Both the position numbers and the translations under genes were made by a program. Under the pieces are notes generated by a model. That model saw only the letters and a program-made list of their open reading frames with translations. It made no database searches and was not told the DNA's origin. This document shows, piece by piece, positions 10,765 through 19,898 of a stretch of 47,839 bases of DNA (position 1 is the first letter of the stretch; every line of letters starts with the position of its first letter). Origin of the DNA: Sphingomonas sp. SRS2 (GTDB taxonomy: Bacteria > Pseudomonadota > Alphaproteobacteria > Sphingomonadales > Sphingomonadaceae). The stretch is from positions 1 to 47,839 of the forward strand of contig NZ_LARW01000053.1 of assembly GCF_000971055.1 (NCBI RefSeq), written 5' to 3'.

Positions 10765-12543
10765 ATGGCGAAGAAAAGCGAGACTTCCGAAACCCCAGCC
10801 CGCAAGATCGGCGAACTGGCGATGATCTGGCGCTTCGCCCGGGCCTATCCCGGCCGGATCGCCGCCGCAGGCGCGGCGCTGGTCGTTGCCGCTTCTGCTA
10901 CGCTCGCCATTCCGGGCGGATTCCGGCTGGTGATCGACAAGGGCTTCATCGCCTCCGGAGGCGATGTCGGTCCTTATTTTCGCTATTTGCTGATCATCGT
11001 GCTGATCCTCGCGCTCGCCACTGCGCTACGGTTCTATTTCGTCTCGTGGCTGGGCGAACGCGTCGTCGCCGACATTCGTATCGCGGTGCAAAAGAACCTG
11101 CTCCGCCTTGCCCCGCGCTTCTTCGAGGAGAACCGTCCCTCCGAGATCGCCTCGCGTCTGACCGCCGACACCGCGGTGATCGAGCAGGTCGTCGGCGCCA
11201 CCGTCTCAGTGGCGTTGCGCAACATCGTTCTCGCCATCGGCGGCGTCATCTATCTCTTCGCCATCGCGCCGAAGCTGGCAGCGATGCTCCTGCTCGGCAT
11301 TCCCCTCGTAATGCTGCCGATGATCCTCATGGGACGGCGGCTGCGCAAATTATCGCAAAGCACGCAGGACAGAATCGCCGACGTCGGAGCAACCGTGTCC
11401 GAAACGCTGCGGGCGATGAAGATTGTCCAGGCTTTCGGCCAGGAAGCCCGCGAAGCCGGTCGCTTTGGCGAGGTCGTCGGGGAAGGCTTCTCGACATCCC
11501 GCCGCCGCATTCGCACCCGCGCGGTGATGACCGCGATCATCATCGCGATAATCTTCGGATCGATCACGATGGTGATGTGGCAAGGCGCGGTCGATGTCGC
11601 GGCGGGCCGCCTGTCGGGCGGCTCAATCGCCGCCTTCATTCTTACCGGTGGCCTCGTCGCCGGTGCGTTCGGCGCGCTGGCAGAGGTCTATGGCGACATC
11701 GTCCGCGCGGCCGGCGCGGCATCACGCCTGTCCGAACTGCTCTCGGCGGAGCCGGAAATCCGCGCGCCGGCCAAGCCGACCGCGCTACCCATGCCGCCAC
11801 AGGGCAAGCTCGAATTCGACCATGTCGGCTTCCGCTATCCGACGCGGCCGGAAGTCAGCGCGCTCGACGACATCAGCTTCTCGGTCCAGCCCGGCGAGAT
11901 GGTCGCCGTAGTCGGCCCCTCAGGCGCGGGCAAATCGACGATCCTCCAGCTGGCTCAGCGCTTCTACGACCCCGAAACGGGCGTGATCCGTCTCGATGGT
12001 GTCGCGCTGCCCGATGCCGATCCCGCGGATATCCGCGCACGTCTCGCTGTCGTGCCGCAGGAAACCGTGATCTTCGGCGCGTCAGCGCGCGACAATCTGC
12101 GCTATGGCCGCTGGGATGCCAACGACGAGGATATCTGGGCAGCCGCCGAAGCCGCCAACGCGGCGAGCTTCCTGCGCGCCTTGCCCCAGGGGCTCGACAG
12201 CTTTCTCGGCGAAGCGGGGGCGCGTCTGTCGGGCGGCCAGCGCCAGCGCATCGCCATCGCGCGCGCATTGCTGCGCGATGCCCCGCTCCTGCTGCTCGAC
12301 GAAGCCACTTCCGCACTCGATGCGGAGTCCGAGAAATTGATCCAGGACGCACTCGACCGTCTGATGAAGGGCCGTACGACGATCGTGATCGCCCATCGGC
12401 TCGCCACGGTGCGCGCCGCCGACCGGATCATCGTGATGGATCAGGGCAGGATCGTCGAACAGGGCACACACCAAAGCCTGAGCGCGCAGGAGGGACTTTA
12501 CGCCCGCCTTGCGCGGCTTCAGTTCAACGACGCGGCGGCGTAG
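10765..12543 (+). CDS. Type I ABC exporter, fused permease and ATPase (MsbA-like half transporter)
   Basis: A 592-residue half transporter that should work as a homodimer in the inner membrane. An N-terminal six-helix transmembrane domain (about residues 25-320) is followed by the nucleotide-binding domain: Walker A GPSGAGKST (about 385), Q-loop VVPQET, signature LSGGQRQR (about 488), Walker B LLLLDE (about 508) and H-loop AHR (544). Lipid or lipopolysaccharide-like export is typical of this subfamily; the substrate is not evident. The convergent HIBADH gene ends six bases after its stop. A 610-codon frame starting at 10749 overlaps it throughout but is a shadow. Confidence 0.9.
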   Translation: MAKKSETSETPARKIGELAMIWRFARAYPGRIAAAGAALVVAASATLAIPGGFRLVIDKGFIASGGDVGPYFRYLLIIVLILALATALRFYFVSWLGERVVADIRIAVQKNLLRLAPRFFEENRPSEIASRLTADTAVIEQVVGATVSVALRNIVLAIGGVIYLFAIAPKLAAMLLLGIPLVMLPMILMGRRLRKLSQSTQDRIADVGATVSETLRAMKIVQAFGQEAREAGRFGEVVGEGFSTSRRRIRTRAVMTAIIIAIIFGSITMVMWQGAVDVAAGRLSGGSIAAFILTGGLVAGAFGALAEVYGDIVRAAGAASRLSELLSAEPEIRAPAKPTALPMPPQGKLEFDHVGFRYPTRPEVSALDDISFSVQPGEMVAVVGPSGAGKSTILQLAQRFYDPETGVIRLDGVALPDADPADIRARLAVVPQETVIFGASARDNLRYGRWDANDEDIWAAAEAANAASFLRALPQGLDSFLGEAGARLSGGQRQRIAIARALLRDAPLLLLDEATSALDAESEKLIQDALDRLMKGRTTIVIAHRLATVRAADRIIVMDQGRIVEQGTHQSLSAQEGLYARLARLQFNDAAA

Positions 12544-12549
12544 AGCCGC

Positions 12550-13440
12550 CTACGCCCGAAAGCTGCCGTCGAGCAGCTTGATGATCGCCGAGAAATCCTT
12601 GCCCGCGCCGCCGAGATTGGCGAACGCCTGATAGAGATGCTCGGCCGCGCCACCCATCGGTACGCTCGCGCCGACGCCCTGCGCCGCTTCGACCGCGAGC
12701 TTCAGGTCCTTGAGCATCAACCCAGCTGCGAAACCGCCCTCATAGTCGCGGTCGGCGGCGGTTTCTGGGCCGACGCCGGGGACCGGACAGTAGCTGGTCA
12801 TCGACCAGCTCTGTCCGCTCGCCTTCGATGAGATATCGAAGAAGGTCTGCGCATCGAGGCCCAGCTTCTGCGCAAGCGCGAAAGCCTCACAGGTCGCGAC
12901 CATCGTCGCGCCGAGGATCATGTTGTTGACGATCTTCGCAGCCTGTCCGGACCCTTGCGCTCCAGCATGAATCACCGCCTGGCCCATCAGGGCAAGGACC
13001 GGCTCGGCGCGGGCGAAATGTTCGGCGCTGCCGCCGACCATGAAGGTCAGCGTGCCGCCATTGGCGGCGGCGATTCCGCCGGAGACCGGCGCGTCGACCA
13101 TCGCCAGCCCCTTGGCGCCGGCCGCAGCGCCTACCGCCTTGGCCGTACCAACATCGATCGTCGAGCAGTCGAGCAACAGCGCCGCTGCCGGCACGGCGCC
13201 GAAAATCTCATTCTCATAAACCGAACGGACATGGTGGCCGGCCGGCAGCATCGTTACGACGAACTCTGCGTCGGCCACCGCTTCGGCCGCCGATCCAACG
13301 GCGCGGCATCCTGCCGCGACCGCCTTGTCCAACGCATCCTTCGACAAGTCGAAAGCGCGCACGTCGTGCCCTTTCCTGGCCAGGTTGGCAGCCATGCCGC
13401 CACCCATATTGCCCAGGCCGATGAAGCCAACCGTTGCCAT
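12550..13440 (-). CDS. mmsB: 3-hydroxyisobutyrate dehydrogenase
   Basis: A 296-residue NAD-dependent beta-hydroxyacid dehydrogenase oxidising 3-hydroxyisobutyrate to methylmalonate semialdehyde, the last dedicated valine-degradation step before the semialdehyde dehydrogenase. The Rossmann motif is GFIGLGNMG (residues 5-13). The substrate motif is DAPVSGGIAAANGGTL, and the catalytic lysine is in GQAAKIVNNM. The start is two bases after the stop of the enoyl-CoA hydratase gene, so the two are in one transcript. Paralogous functions (tartronate semialdehyde reductase) are possible, but the neighbours favour valine catabolism. Confidence 0.9.
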   Translation of the reverse strand: MATVGFIGLGNMGGGMAANLARKGHDVRAFDLSKDALDKAVAAGCRAVGSAAEAVADAEFVVTMLPAGHHVRSVYENEIFGAVPAAALLLDCSTIDVGTAKAVGAAAGAKGLAMVDAPVSGGIAAANGGTLTFMVGGSAEHFARAEPVLALMGQAVIHAGAQGSGQAAKIVNNMILGATMVATCEAFALAQKLGLDAQTFFDISSKASGQSWSMTSYCPVPGVGPETAADRDYEGGFAAGLMLKDLKLAVEAAQGVGASVPMGGAAEHLYQAFANLGGAGKDFSAIIKLLDGSFRA

Positions 13441-13441
13441 A

Positions 13442-14215
13442 TTATTTCCCTGTCCAGTTGCCGGGGCGCTTCTCGACGAAGGCGGTCATGCCCTCGGCCT
13501 TGTCCTCGGTGGCGCATAGGCCGTTGAAAAGCCGGCGTTCGAAAACCAGGCCCATTGCCAGGCCAGTTTCGAAAGTTACGTTGACCATTTCCTTGTTTGC
13601 GATCGCGGCGAGCGGCGGCATGCCGGCGATGACGTTCGCCATCTTCATCGCCTCTTCCATCAGTCCGGTAGCGGGCACGACCTTGCTGCACAGATTGGCG
13701 CGCTCAGCCTCGACCGCGTCCATCATCCGGCCGGTCAGGCACATATCCATCGCCTTGGACTTGCCGACCGCGCGGGTCAGGCGCTGCGAACCGCCCATGC
13801 CGGGCGCGACTCCGAGCTTGATTTCCGGCTGGCCGAACTTGGCGGTATCGGCAGCAATCATGATGTCCGCCATCATCGCCAATTCGCAACCACCGCCCAA
13901 CGCGAAGCCCGCAACCGCCGAAATCCAAGGCTTGCGCGTACCCGTCACCTTCTCGAAACCCTGGAAGAAATTTTCGGCGAACATCGCGGAAAATCCCTTG
14001 GCCTGCATCTCCTTGATATCCGCGCCCGCCGCGAACGCCTTCTCGCTGCCGGTCAGGATCGCACAACGCTGCGATGGATCGGCGTCATATTTCCCGAACG
14101 CGGCTATCAGATCGGCAAGCACCTGCGTGTTGAGGGCGTTGAGCGCCTGCGGCCGGTTCAGGCGGATGATCGTCACCGCGCCCTGCGTTTCGACGAGAAG
14201 GGTTTCATAGGACAT
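13442..14215 (-). CDS. Enoyl-CoA hydratase (crotonase), probably methacrylyl-CoA hydratase of the valine path
   Basis: A 257-residue crotonase. The oxyanion-hole segments are AAGADIKEM and AGFALGGG. Both catalytic glutamates are present: E111 ([11 protein letters not shown]) and E131 (GQPEIKLGV), so hydratase activity is expected. In the operon order it sits between 3-hydroxyisobutyryl-CoA hydrolase and 3-hydroxyisobutyrate dehydrogenase, which suggests methacrylyl-CoA as one substrate, although such enzymes also act in general beta-oxidation. The gap to the upstream gene is 12 bases. Confidence 0.9.
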   Translation of the reverse strand: MSYETLLVETQGAVTIIRLNRPQALNALNTQVLADLIAAFGKYDADPSQRCAILTGSEKAFAAGADIKEMQAKGFSAMFAENFFQGFEKVTGTRKPWISAVAGFALGGGCELAMMADIMIAADTAKFGQPEIKLGVAPGMGGSQRLTRAVGKSKAMDMCLTGRMMDAVEAERANLCSKVVPATGLMEEAMKMANVIAGMPPLAAIANKEMVNVTFETGLAMGLVFERRLFNGLCATEDKAEGMTAFVEKRPGNWTGK

Positions 14216-14227
14216 CAGGTGGACCTT

Positions 14228-15280
14228 TCAGGCGTTGGGCAGAGGCGTCCAGGCCTCCGACGATGGCAGCGGCGCGAAGATCGCGTCGATTTCGGCTCCG
14301 CTGACCGCCTCCGCCGTCGGAGGATTCCAACGGGGCGCATTATCCTTGTCGACGATCAGCGCACGCACGCCCTCGACGAAATCAGGACGCGCGATGACAT
14401 GGGCGGCTAGCGCATATTCCATAGTCAGCTCAACGGCGAAATCGTCGATCTTCGCGGCTTCGGCGAGAAGGCGAAGCACCACCTTGCACGTTTGCGGCGA
14501 CTTGCTCTCCAGCGTCTTGAGCGTCGCCAGCGCCCATTCGCCGCCATCCGCCGCAAGTGCGGCGATTATGTCCTCATAACGGTCGGACGCGAACAGCCGG
14601 TCGATATCGGCCCGGCGATCGAGGATCGGCGCGGGTGGGATCGGGCTTACCGCGCTGCGTAGCGCCGCATCGGCCGCCTTGGGATTGCCGAGAATTGCCG
14701 CCTTGAGCGTCTCGACGTCGTCGCTCGCGACATAATGAGTGCCCAGCGCCAGTGCGAGGCATTCGGCGCCATTCAGCCGCGCGCCGGTAAGCCCGACATA
14801 TTGGCCGGTACGACCCGGCATCCGCGACAAATAGCGCCCGCCGCCGACATCGGTCACCAGGCCGATGCCTGTCTCCGGCATCGCGTACATCGTGCGATCG
14901 GTGACGACGCGGATCGAGCAGGGCTGCGAAATCCCGACCCCGCCACCCATGGTAATGCCGTCCATGAAAGCGATCGTCGGCCTGGCATAGGTGAAGAGGA
15001 GGTGGTTGAGGCGATATTCCTCGTGGAAGAAGGCACGCGCAGCCTCGCCGCCGACAGCCGCGCTCTCCGCGAGCGCGCGGATGTCGCCGCCAGCGCAGAA
15101 GCCCCTGCCCTCCGCATGATCGATCATCACCAGATCGACCGCATCGTCGTTCGCCCAGGCGGATAGCGCGGCGATCATCGCGGTGCACATCCCGTGAGTG
15201 AGCGCGTGAAGCGCCTTGGGACGGTTCAGCCGGATACGGCCCGTGCGGCCTTCGACGAATGTGAGGACGTCATCGGTCAT
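14228..15280 (-). CDS. 3-hydroxyisobutyryl-CoA hydrolase (crotonase superfamily)
   Basis: A 350-residue HIBCH-type protein, longer than hydratases because of its C-terminal helical extension (about residues 200-350). It hydrolyses 3-hydroxyisobutyryl-CoA, freeing CoA and preventing methacrylyl-CoA build-up. The signature GRGFCAGGDIRAL and the active-site stretch MPETGIGLVTDVGGG, with the Glu and Asp characteristic of the hydrolase, are visible. Its start ATG overlaps the acyl-CoA dehydrogenase stop (ATGA). Family members have been annotated loosely as enoyl-CoA hydratase/isomerase; length and neighbours support hydrolase. Confidence 0.9.
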   Translation of the reverse strand: MTDDVLTFVEGRTGRIRLNRPKALHALTHGMCTAMIAALSAWANDDAVDLVMIDHAEGRGFCAGGDIRALAESAAVGGEAARAFFHEEYRLNHLLFTYARPTIAFMDGITMGGGVGISQPCSIRVVTDRTMYAMPETGIGLVTDVGGGRYLSRMPGRTGQYVGLTGARLNGAECLALALGTHYVASDDVETLKAAILGNPKAADAALRSAVSPIPPAPILDRRADIDRLFASDRYEDIIAALAADGGEWALATLKTLESKSPQTCKVVLRLLAEAAKIDDFAVELTMEYALAAHVIARPDFVEGVRALIVDKDNAPRWNPPTAEAVSGAEIDAIFAPLPSSEAWTPLPNA

Positions 15281-16419
15281 TGGCGCAGCATCTCCCGGCT
15301 GGTGATCATCCGCATGACCTCGTTGGTGCCTTCGAGAATGCGATGGACGCGCAGATCGCGCCAGAAGCGCTCGATCGGATAATCCTGCAGATAGCCATAG
15401 CCGCCATGGAGCTGAAGCGCGCGATCGACCACGGACGAGCCGGTGTCGGTGGCGAAGCGCTTGGCCATCGCAGCGAAGCGGGTCTTGTCCGGCGCATTGG
15501 CGGTAACCTTAGCCGCTGCCGTGTAGAGCAGCATTCGCGCGGCCTGAAGTTCGGTCTCCATGTCGGCCAGCGTAAACTGGATCGACTGGAAATCGGCGAT
15601 AGCCTGGCCGAACTGCTTGCGTTCCTTCGTATACCGCACTGACTCGTCGAGACAGCGCTGCGCCCCACCGAGCGAGCAGGCGCCGATATTGAGCCGCCCG
15701 CCGTCGAGGCCGGCCATGGCGATCCGGAAGCCCTCACCCTCGCCTCCGACCCGATTCGCGACGGGCACGCGCACGTCGTCGAAATTGACCTGCGCGGTAG
15801 GCTGCGAATGCCAGCCCAGCTTCTTCTCCTGCGCTCCGAAGCTGACGCCCGGCATGTCCTTGTCGATCACCACGCAGGAAATGCCCTTTGGGCCGTCCTC
15901 GCCGGTGCGGACCATAACGACATAGACTTCGTTCTGACCGCCGCCCGAGATGAACGCCTTCGAGCCGCTGACGACATAATCGTCGCCATCGCGCACCGCG
16001 CGGGTCTTGAGCGCGGCGGCGTCGGAGCCCGCGCCCGGTTCGGTCAGGCAGTAGGATGCGATCTTTTCGCAGGTGATGAGCGCGGGGAGATAGCGCTCCT
16101 TCACATCGGTGGAACCGAAGCGGTCGATCATCCAGCTCGCCATGTTATGGATCGAGATGAAGGCCGAGGTGGAAGGACAGCCATAAGCCATCGCTTCCAT
16201 GATCAGCGCCGATTCGAGCCGGCCGAGGCCGATTCCACCCGATTCCTCAGACACATAGATGCCGCCGAAACCGAGCGCCGCCGCGGCCTCGATCGTATCG
16301 CGCGGGAAGATATGATGCTCGTCCCATTCGGCGGCGAAAGGGGTGATCGCATCCGCGGTGAACTTTTGCGCCATCTCCTGGATCGCGCGCTGTTCTTCGG
16401 TTAGTTCGAACTGGCTCAT
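15277..16419 (-). CDS. Acyl-CoA dehydrogenase, probably isobutyryl-CoA dehydrogenase
   Basis: A 380-residue FAD flavoprotein converting acyl-CoA to trans-2-enoyl-CoA and passing electrons to ETF. Family motifs: CLTEPGAGSDAAALKT, the FAD segment ISGGGQNEVYVVM, QFGQAIADFQ, LHGGYGYLQDYPIERFWRD and ILEGTNEVMRM, where the conserved Glu acts as base. In context (with HIBCH, ECH and HIBADH) isobutyryl-CoA is the likely substrate. MPFAMSQ at 16431 is an alternative start; I chose the ATG at 16419 because family members begin close to the ELTEEQRAIQ helix. No strong Shine-Dalgarno is seen for either. Confidence 0.9.
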   Translation of the reverse strand: MSQFELTEEQRAIQEMAQKFTADAITPFAAEWDEHHIFPRDTIEAAAALGFGGIYVSEESGGIGLGRLESALIMEAMAYGCPSTSAFISIHNMASWMIDRFGSTDVKERYLPALITCEKIASYCLTEPGAGSDAAALKTRAVRDGDDYVVSGSKAFISGGGQNEVYVVMVRTGEDGPKGISCVVIDKDMPGVSFGAQEKKLGWHSQPTAQVNFDDVRVPVANRVGGEGEGFRIAMAGLDGGRLNIGACSLGGAQRCLDESVRYTKERKQFGQAIADFQSIQFTLADMETELQAARMLLYTAAAKVTANAPDKTRFAAMAKRFATDTGSSVVDRALQLHGGYGYLQDYPIERFWRDLRVHRILEGTNEVMRMITSREMLRQ

Positions 16420-16484
16420 GGCAAAAGGCACTGCCCACCCGCTTCCGAAGCGTCAACGGAAACCGGCACGGCAGCGACGCCGTC

Positions 16485-17912
16485 TTACTTGAGTTCGTCG
16501 ATGACGGACGCGAACAACACGTCGTCCGCCGGCAGGACCTTGGGCTGGGCGAGCGGCTTGGAAACCCAGGTCTCGTTGATCAGGTCGCGCCAGGTGATGT
16601 TGTTGTTGGTCGAATTGCCGCCCCACGAACCGCAGCCGAGCGAGAAGGTCTGCCGCATGCCGTTCCACAGATTGCCGCTGTTCGACGCCGCCTGCGGCTG
16701 ATTGACCATCACCCGCGACGTCTTCGTCGCATTGGCCAGCTTCATGATATTCGCGTCGCTGTTCGAATAGATGCCGCAACTATGGCCCTGGCCCTGATAG
16801 GCCTGAATGCCGTTGGTGAGGCGGATTGCATCGTCGATGTCCTTGGCACGATAGAGCGCCATGGTGACGGTCATCTTCTCGCCCGAGAAGGGATGATCGG
16901 GGCCGAAGCCGCTTTCCGGTACGATGAAGAACTGCGTGCCCTCCGGGACGTCGAAGCCGGCATAGTCGGCGATGAACTTCGGAGTCTGCGCCACGACCTT
17001 GGCGTTGATGTGCCCGTCGACCCAGATCGCGGCCTGCAGCTTCGCCTTGGCGTCGTTGTCGAGAATATAGCCGCCCTTGGCCTGCAGCTTGGCGAGCATC
17101 TCGTCATGGATGGCGTCGACCAGGATCACGCTGTTGTCCGACGAGCAGCTGGCGGCCAGATCGAGCGTCTTGGAAATCCGGATCTTCTCGGCAGCGTCAT
17201 CGAGATCGGCAGTCTCATCGACCGTGACGACCGCATTGCCGGCGCCGACGCCCAGCGCGGGCGTGCCGCTTGAATAGGCTGCCGTAACCATGGCGCCGCC
17301 GCCGGTCGCGAGAATACGATCGCACTGCTTCATCAGCTCGTTGGTCTTTTCGAGCGACGGCGTGTCGATGCTGATTACCAGATCGGCCGGCGCGCCCATC
17401 TTGACGATCGCTTCCCGCATCAGATCGACGATCATCTTGTTGGTGAGCTTGGCGCGCGGATGCGGCGCAACGATGATCGAGTTGCGGCCCTTGACCGCGG
17501 AGATCGCCTTGATGACCGGCGTGGCTTCCGGGTTGGTGGTTGGCGCGAGCGCGCCGATCACACCGACCGGCTTTGCGATCTTGACGATATTGCGAACCGG
17601 ATCTTCTTCGATGATGCCGACCGACTTGTCGTCGATGATGTCGTACAGCGTCGCCCGGGTCTTGCGAAATATCTTGAGATATTTGCCGTCATAATTGCCG
17701 AGCTGGGTCTCATCGACGGTGAACTGGGCGATCTTCTCGGCGACGCCGGGCTTTGCCACCGCCCACACCATCGCGGTGATCAGCTTATCGACCTGTTCTT
17801 GCGTATAATCTTCGATCTGCGCTTGGGCTGCGCGCGAACGGGCAACCAGTTCCGCGACCTCTGCCGCTGCCGAATCGTCTTCAACCATGTTGAGATTTGC
17901 TGCCTGGGCCAT
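16485..17912 (-). CDS. CoA-acylating aldehyde dehydrogenase, AdhE/EutE/sulfoacetaldehyde-dehydrogenase type
   Basis: A 475-residue enzyme oxidising an aldehyde to its acyl-CoA with NAD(P). The catalytic cysteine is C256 in DLAASCSSDNS, matching the AdhE N-domain type rather than classical ALDH. Other family marks are PVGVIGALAPTTNP, GRNSIIVAPHPRAK and the C-terminal FSLGCGSWGGNS. SauS-like sulfoacetaldehyde dehydrogenases are the closest I recognise, but no taurine or sulfonate genes are nearby. It heads the valine-type operon, where a classical MmsA would be expected. The start at 17912 has AGGAG seven to eight bases upstream; an upstream in-frame codon at 17951 is less likely. Gap to the next gene is 65 bases. 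Confidence 0.85.
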   Translation of the reverse strand: MAQAANLNMVEDDSAAAEVAELVARSRAAQAQIEDYTQEQVDKLITAMVWAVAKPGVAEKIAQFTVDETQLGNYDGKYLKIFRKTRATLYDIIDDKSVGIIEEDPVRNIVKIAKPVGVIGALAPTTNPEATPVIKAISAVKGRNSIIVAPHPRAKLTNKMIVDLMREAIVKMGAPADLVISIDTPSLEKTNELMKQCDRILATGGGAMVTAAYSSGTPALGVGAGNAVVTVDETADLDDAAEKIRISKTLDLAASCSSDNSVILVDAIHDEMLAKLQAKGGYILDNDAKAKLQAAIWVDGHINAKVVAQTPKFIADYAGFDVPEGTQFFIVPESGFGPDHPFSGEKMTVTMALYRAKDIDDAIRLTNGIQAYQGQGHSCGIYSNSDANIMKLANATKTSRVMVNQPQAASNSGNLWNGMRQTFSLGCGSWGGNSTNNNITWRDLINETWVSKPLAQPKVLPADDVLFASVIDELK

Positions 17913-18000
17913 CGAACCACTCCTGGAAAAACAGAGACAGCGCCGCTCCAAAATAGCGGGCCACCTTCTTTACCGGCTGGATGAACCCATGAGTTGGCGC

Positions 18001-18043
18001 ATGCAAGCCGGTATATTTGCATGTCTTTCGTGCATTTTTGCAC
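18001..18043. promoter_or_regulatory. Putative LysR-type operator: two inverted repeats in the divergent promoter region
   Basis: In the 143-base region between the divergent aldehyde dehydrogenase and LysR genes, ATGCAA-N10-TTGCAT lies at 18001-18022. GTGCA-N4-TGCAC follows at 18030-18043, immediately before the LysR start at 18056. The centres are 25 bases apart. Both contain the same TTGCA core, as expected for a regulator contacting two turns of DNA. Assignment to the LysR protein is inference from position. Confidence 0.5.
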
Positions 18044-18055
18044 TATGGTTTTGGA

Positions 18056-18931
18056 ATGCTCGATTGGGATGATCTCCGAATTTTTCTCGTGCTCGCCCGC
18101 ATGAGAAAGGCCGCGCCCGCCGCCCAGGCGCTGGGAATCGACGTCACCACCCTGAGCCGGCGGATCACCCGGTTGCAGAGCGCCCTCAACGCCAGCCTGT
18201 TCGAGACGATCGGCGGCGAACGCCGCCTGACCGAGCGTGGCGAGACATTGTTCGCGCATGCCGAAGAGGTCGAGAGCGCGACGCTGGCCGCGATCGGCGA
18301 TGTGTCCGGCGACTCGTCGAGCCTGTCCGGGCATGTGCGGCTGAGCGTCGCCGAAGGCTTTGCGACCTGGGTGCTCGCACCTGCCCTTCCCGCCTTTCAA
18401 CAGGGGCACCCGGAAATCCGGCTCGATCTTGTCACAGCCTCGGGTTTTCTCAATCCGTCGAAGCGCGAAGCCGATATGGCGGTGATGCTCGCGCGTCCGC
18501 GGAGTGGCCGGCTTGTCGCGTCGAAACTGGGAAATTACAGTCTGCGCCTCTATGCCGCCGCGACCTACCTTGCCGCCCGCCATACGCCGGATCGGATCGA
18601 GGATTTACGGCGTCACCCCCTGATCGGCTACGTTCCCGAGTTCATCTACTCACCCGAACTGGACTATCTAAGCGAGGTCGGCGCCGGCCTCTCAGCGGCA
18701 GCGCGCAGCACGAGCATCAATGTCCAGCACCGGCTGATCGCCAGCGGAACAGGGATCGGCGTGTTGCCGGCGTTCATCGGCGATCGCGATCCGTCACTCC
18801 GTCCGCTTTTGCCCGATCTGGTCAACATTCGCCGCAGCTTCTGGCTGGTCACGCACAGCGATCTCCGTCGCCTGGCGCGTATCGAAGCGGTTGCCGACTG
18901 GCTGAAGTCCAGCGTCATCGGCATGACCTGA
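18056..18931 (+). CDS. LysR-family transcriptional regulator
   Basis: A 291-residue LTTR. The N-terminal winged helix-turn-helix (residues 2-60, MLDWDDLRIFLVLARM then ALGIDVTTLSRRITRLQ) is followed by a linker helix and a periplasmic-binding-protein-like effector domain (about 90-285). An in-frame start at 18017 exists, but MLDWDDLR is the usual LTTR beginning. Divergently oriented from the acylating aldehyde dehydrogenase gene, which it most likely controls from the inverted repeats at 18001-18043. The effector is unknown; an aldehyde or CoA-linked metabolite of the operon is a guess. Confidence 0.9.
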   Translation: MLDWDDLRIFLVLARMRKAAPAAQALGIDVTTLSRRITRLQSALNASLFETIGGERRLTERGETLFAHAEEVESATLAAIGDVSGDSSSLSGHVRLSVAEGFATWVLAPALPAFQQGHPEIRLDLVTASGFLNPSKREADMAVMLARPRSGRLVASKLGNYSLRLYAAATYLAARHTPDRIEDLRRHPLIGYVPEFIYSPELDYLSEVGAGLSAAARSTSINVQHRLIASGTGIGVLPAFIGDRDPSLRPLLPDLVNIRRSFWLVTHSDLRRLARIEAVADWLKSSVIGMT

Positions 18932-19023
18932 CCATCGGGCAGATGGCAGAGCCGCTAACTATCGAAAAATCTGTCATTTTCGTTTCGACCCGGAAATTTT
19001 TTCACTCCGCTATGTCTCCCAGT

Positions 19024-19033
19024 GAACATGTTC
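19024..19033. promoter_or_regulatory. Perfect 10-base palindrome upstream of the Crp/Fnr gene
   Basis: GAACATGTTC is a perfect palindrome ending 40 bases before the start codon of the Crp/Fnr-type gene. Its position would fit autoregulation, but the sequence is not the canonical Crp or Fnr site. Confidence 0.3.
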
Positions 19034-19073
19034 GGAGGTGAAACGTTTGGAACTCGACTTTTTGGAGTTGAGT

Positions 19074-19817
19074 ATGGTCGACATTGAAACCGCTTTGCAG
19101 AACCGGTTGCTTGCCGCGTTGAAACCCGAGGATCTGGCGCTTCTGCTGCCGTCCTTCACCACCCATGAATGCCATGCCGGCAAGATCCTCCAGGAATCGG
19201 GAAGTGAAGTCCGCTTCGCCTGGTTCCCGCTGGCCGCCGCCGCCGCATCCTTCGTAGTCGCAGCCGATGCCAATCATATGGTCGACGCCGCGCTGGTCGG
19301 CCGCGAGGGCGCCGTCGGCGGGATCGTCTCGACTGGCCGCCTCCCCGCTTATGCCCGCGCGCATGTCCAGTTCGGCGGCCGCTTCCTGCGCATTCCGTTG
19401 AGCGCGCTGGCGCAGGCAAAGGCGCAATCGCCCACGATATCGCATTGGCTGGCGCGCTATTCGGACTGCCTCGTCGCCCAGTTGTTCCAGTCGGCTGCAT
19501 GCAATGCATCGCACACCATCGCCCAGCGGCTGGCCCGCTGGCTGATCGCGACCCGCGACCGGATAGGCAGCGATGAGATCGTCATAACCCAGGAACAGCT
19601 TGGCGAGATGCTCGGCGTCGGTCGCAGTTTCATCAACCGTTCACTGCGTCAGTTGGGATCGAGCGGAATCGTCGGATCACGCCGCCGGCGGATATTGATA
19701 CTCGATATCGATCGCCTCAACGCAATCGCGTGCGACTGCAACTATCGGATCCGCGATCATTTCGACACCATTCTGGCCGGAGTCTACCCGCGCGAGGCCG
19801 ATTCCGTAGCGGCTTAG
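19074..19817 (+). CDS. Crp/Fnr-family transcriptional regulator
   Basis: A 247-residue regulator with an N-terminal cyclic-nucleotide-binding-type beta-barrel (about 20-130) and a C-terminal Crp-type winged helix (ITQEQLGEMLGVGRSFINRS, about 175-194). The Fnr N-terminal Fe-S cysteines are absent, and the barrel lacks an obvious cAMP-phosphate RxE signature, so the ligand is unknown. A GTG at 19038 is in frame, but ATG at 19074 has TGGAG six bases upstream. This Ala-rich HTH_Crp_2 type is common and multiplied in sphingomonads. Confidence 0.85.
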   Translation: MVDIETALQNRLLAALKPEDLALLLPSFTTHECHAGKILQESGSEVRFAWFPLAAAAASFVVAADANHMVDAALVGREGAVGGIVSTGRLPAYARAHVQFGGRFLRIPLSALAQAKAQSPTISHWLARYSDCLVAQLFQSAACNASHTIAQRLARWLIATRDRIGSDEIVITQEQLGEMLGVGRSFINRSLRQLGSSGIVGSRRRRILILDIDRLNAIACDCNYRIRDHFDTILAGVYPREADSVAA

Positions 19818-19898
19818 CCCGATTTCCGGATCAAAGATCAAGGCGGCGCGTTGCTTCGATGAAGTGGCGATGCGCCAGCGCTTCTGGAGGAGCAGGTA

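Noticed and set aside
10749-12581. A 610-codon plus-strand frame overlapping the ABC exporter
   Set aside because: It is the frame-shifted shadow of a gene with all ABC motifs; its own translation is low-complexity Arg/Pro-rich and has no domain.
19024-19033. GAACATGTTC as a LexA box
   Set aside because: Alphaproteobacterial LexA sites are GAAC-N7-GAAC or GTTC-N7-GTTC, and the Gram-positive box has a 4-base centre; here the centre is two bases.
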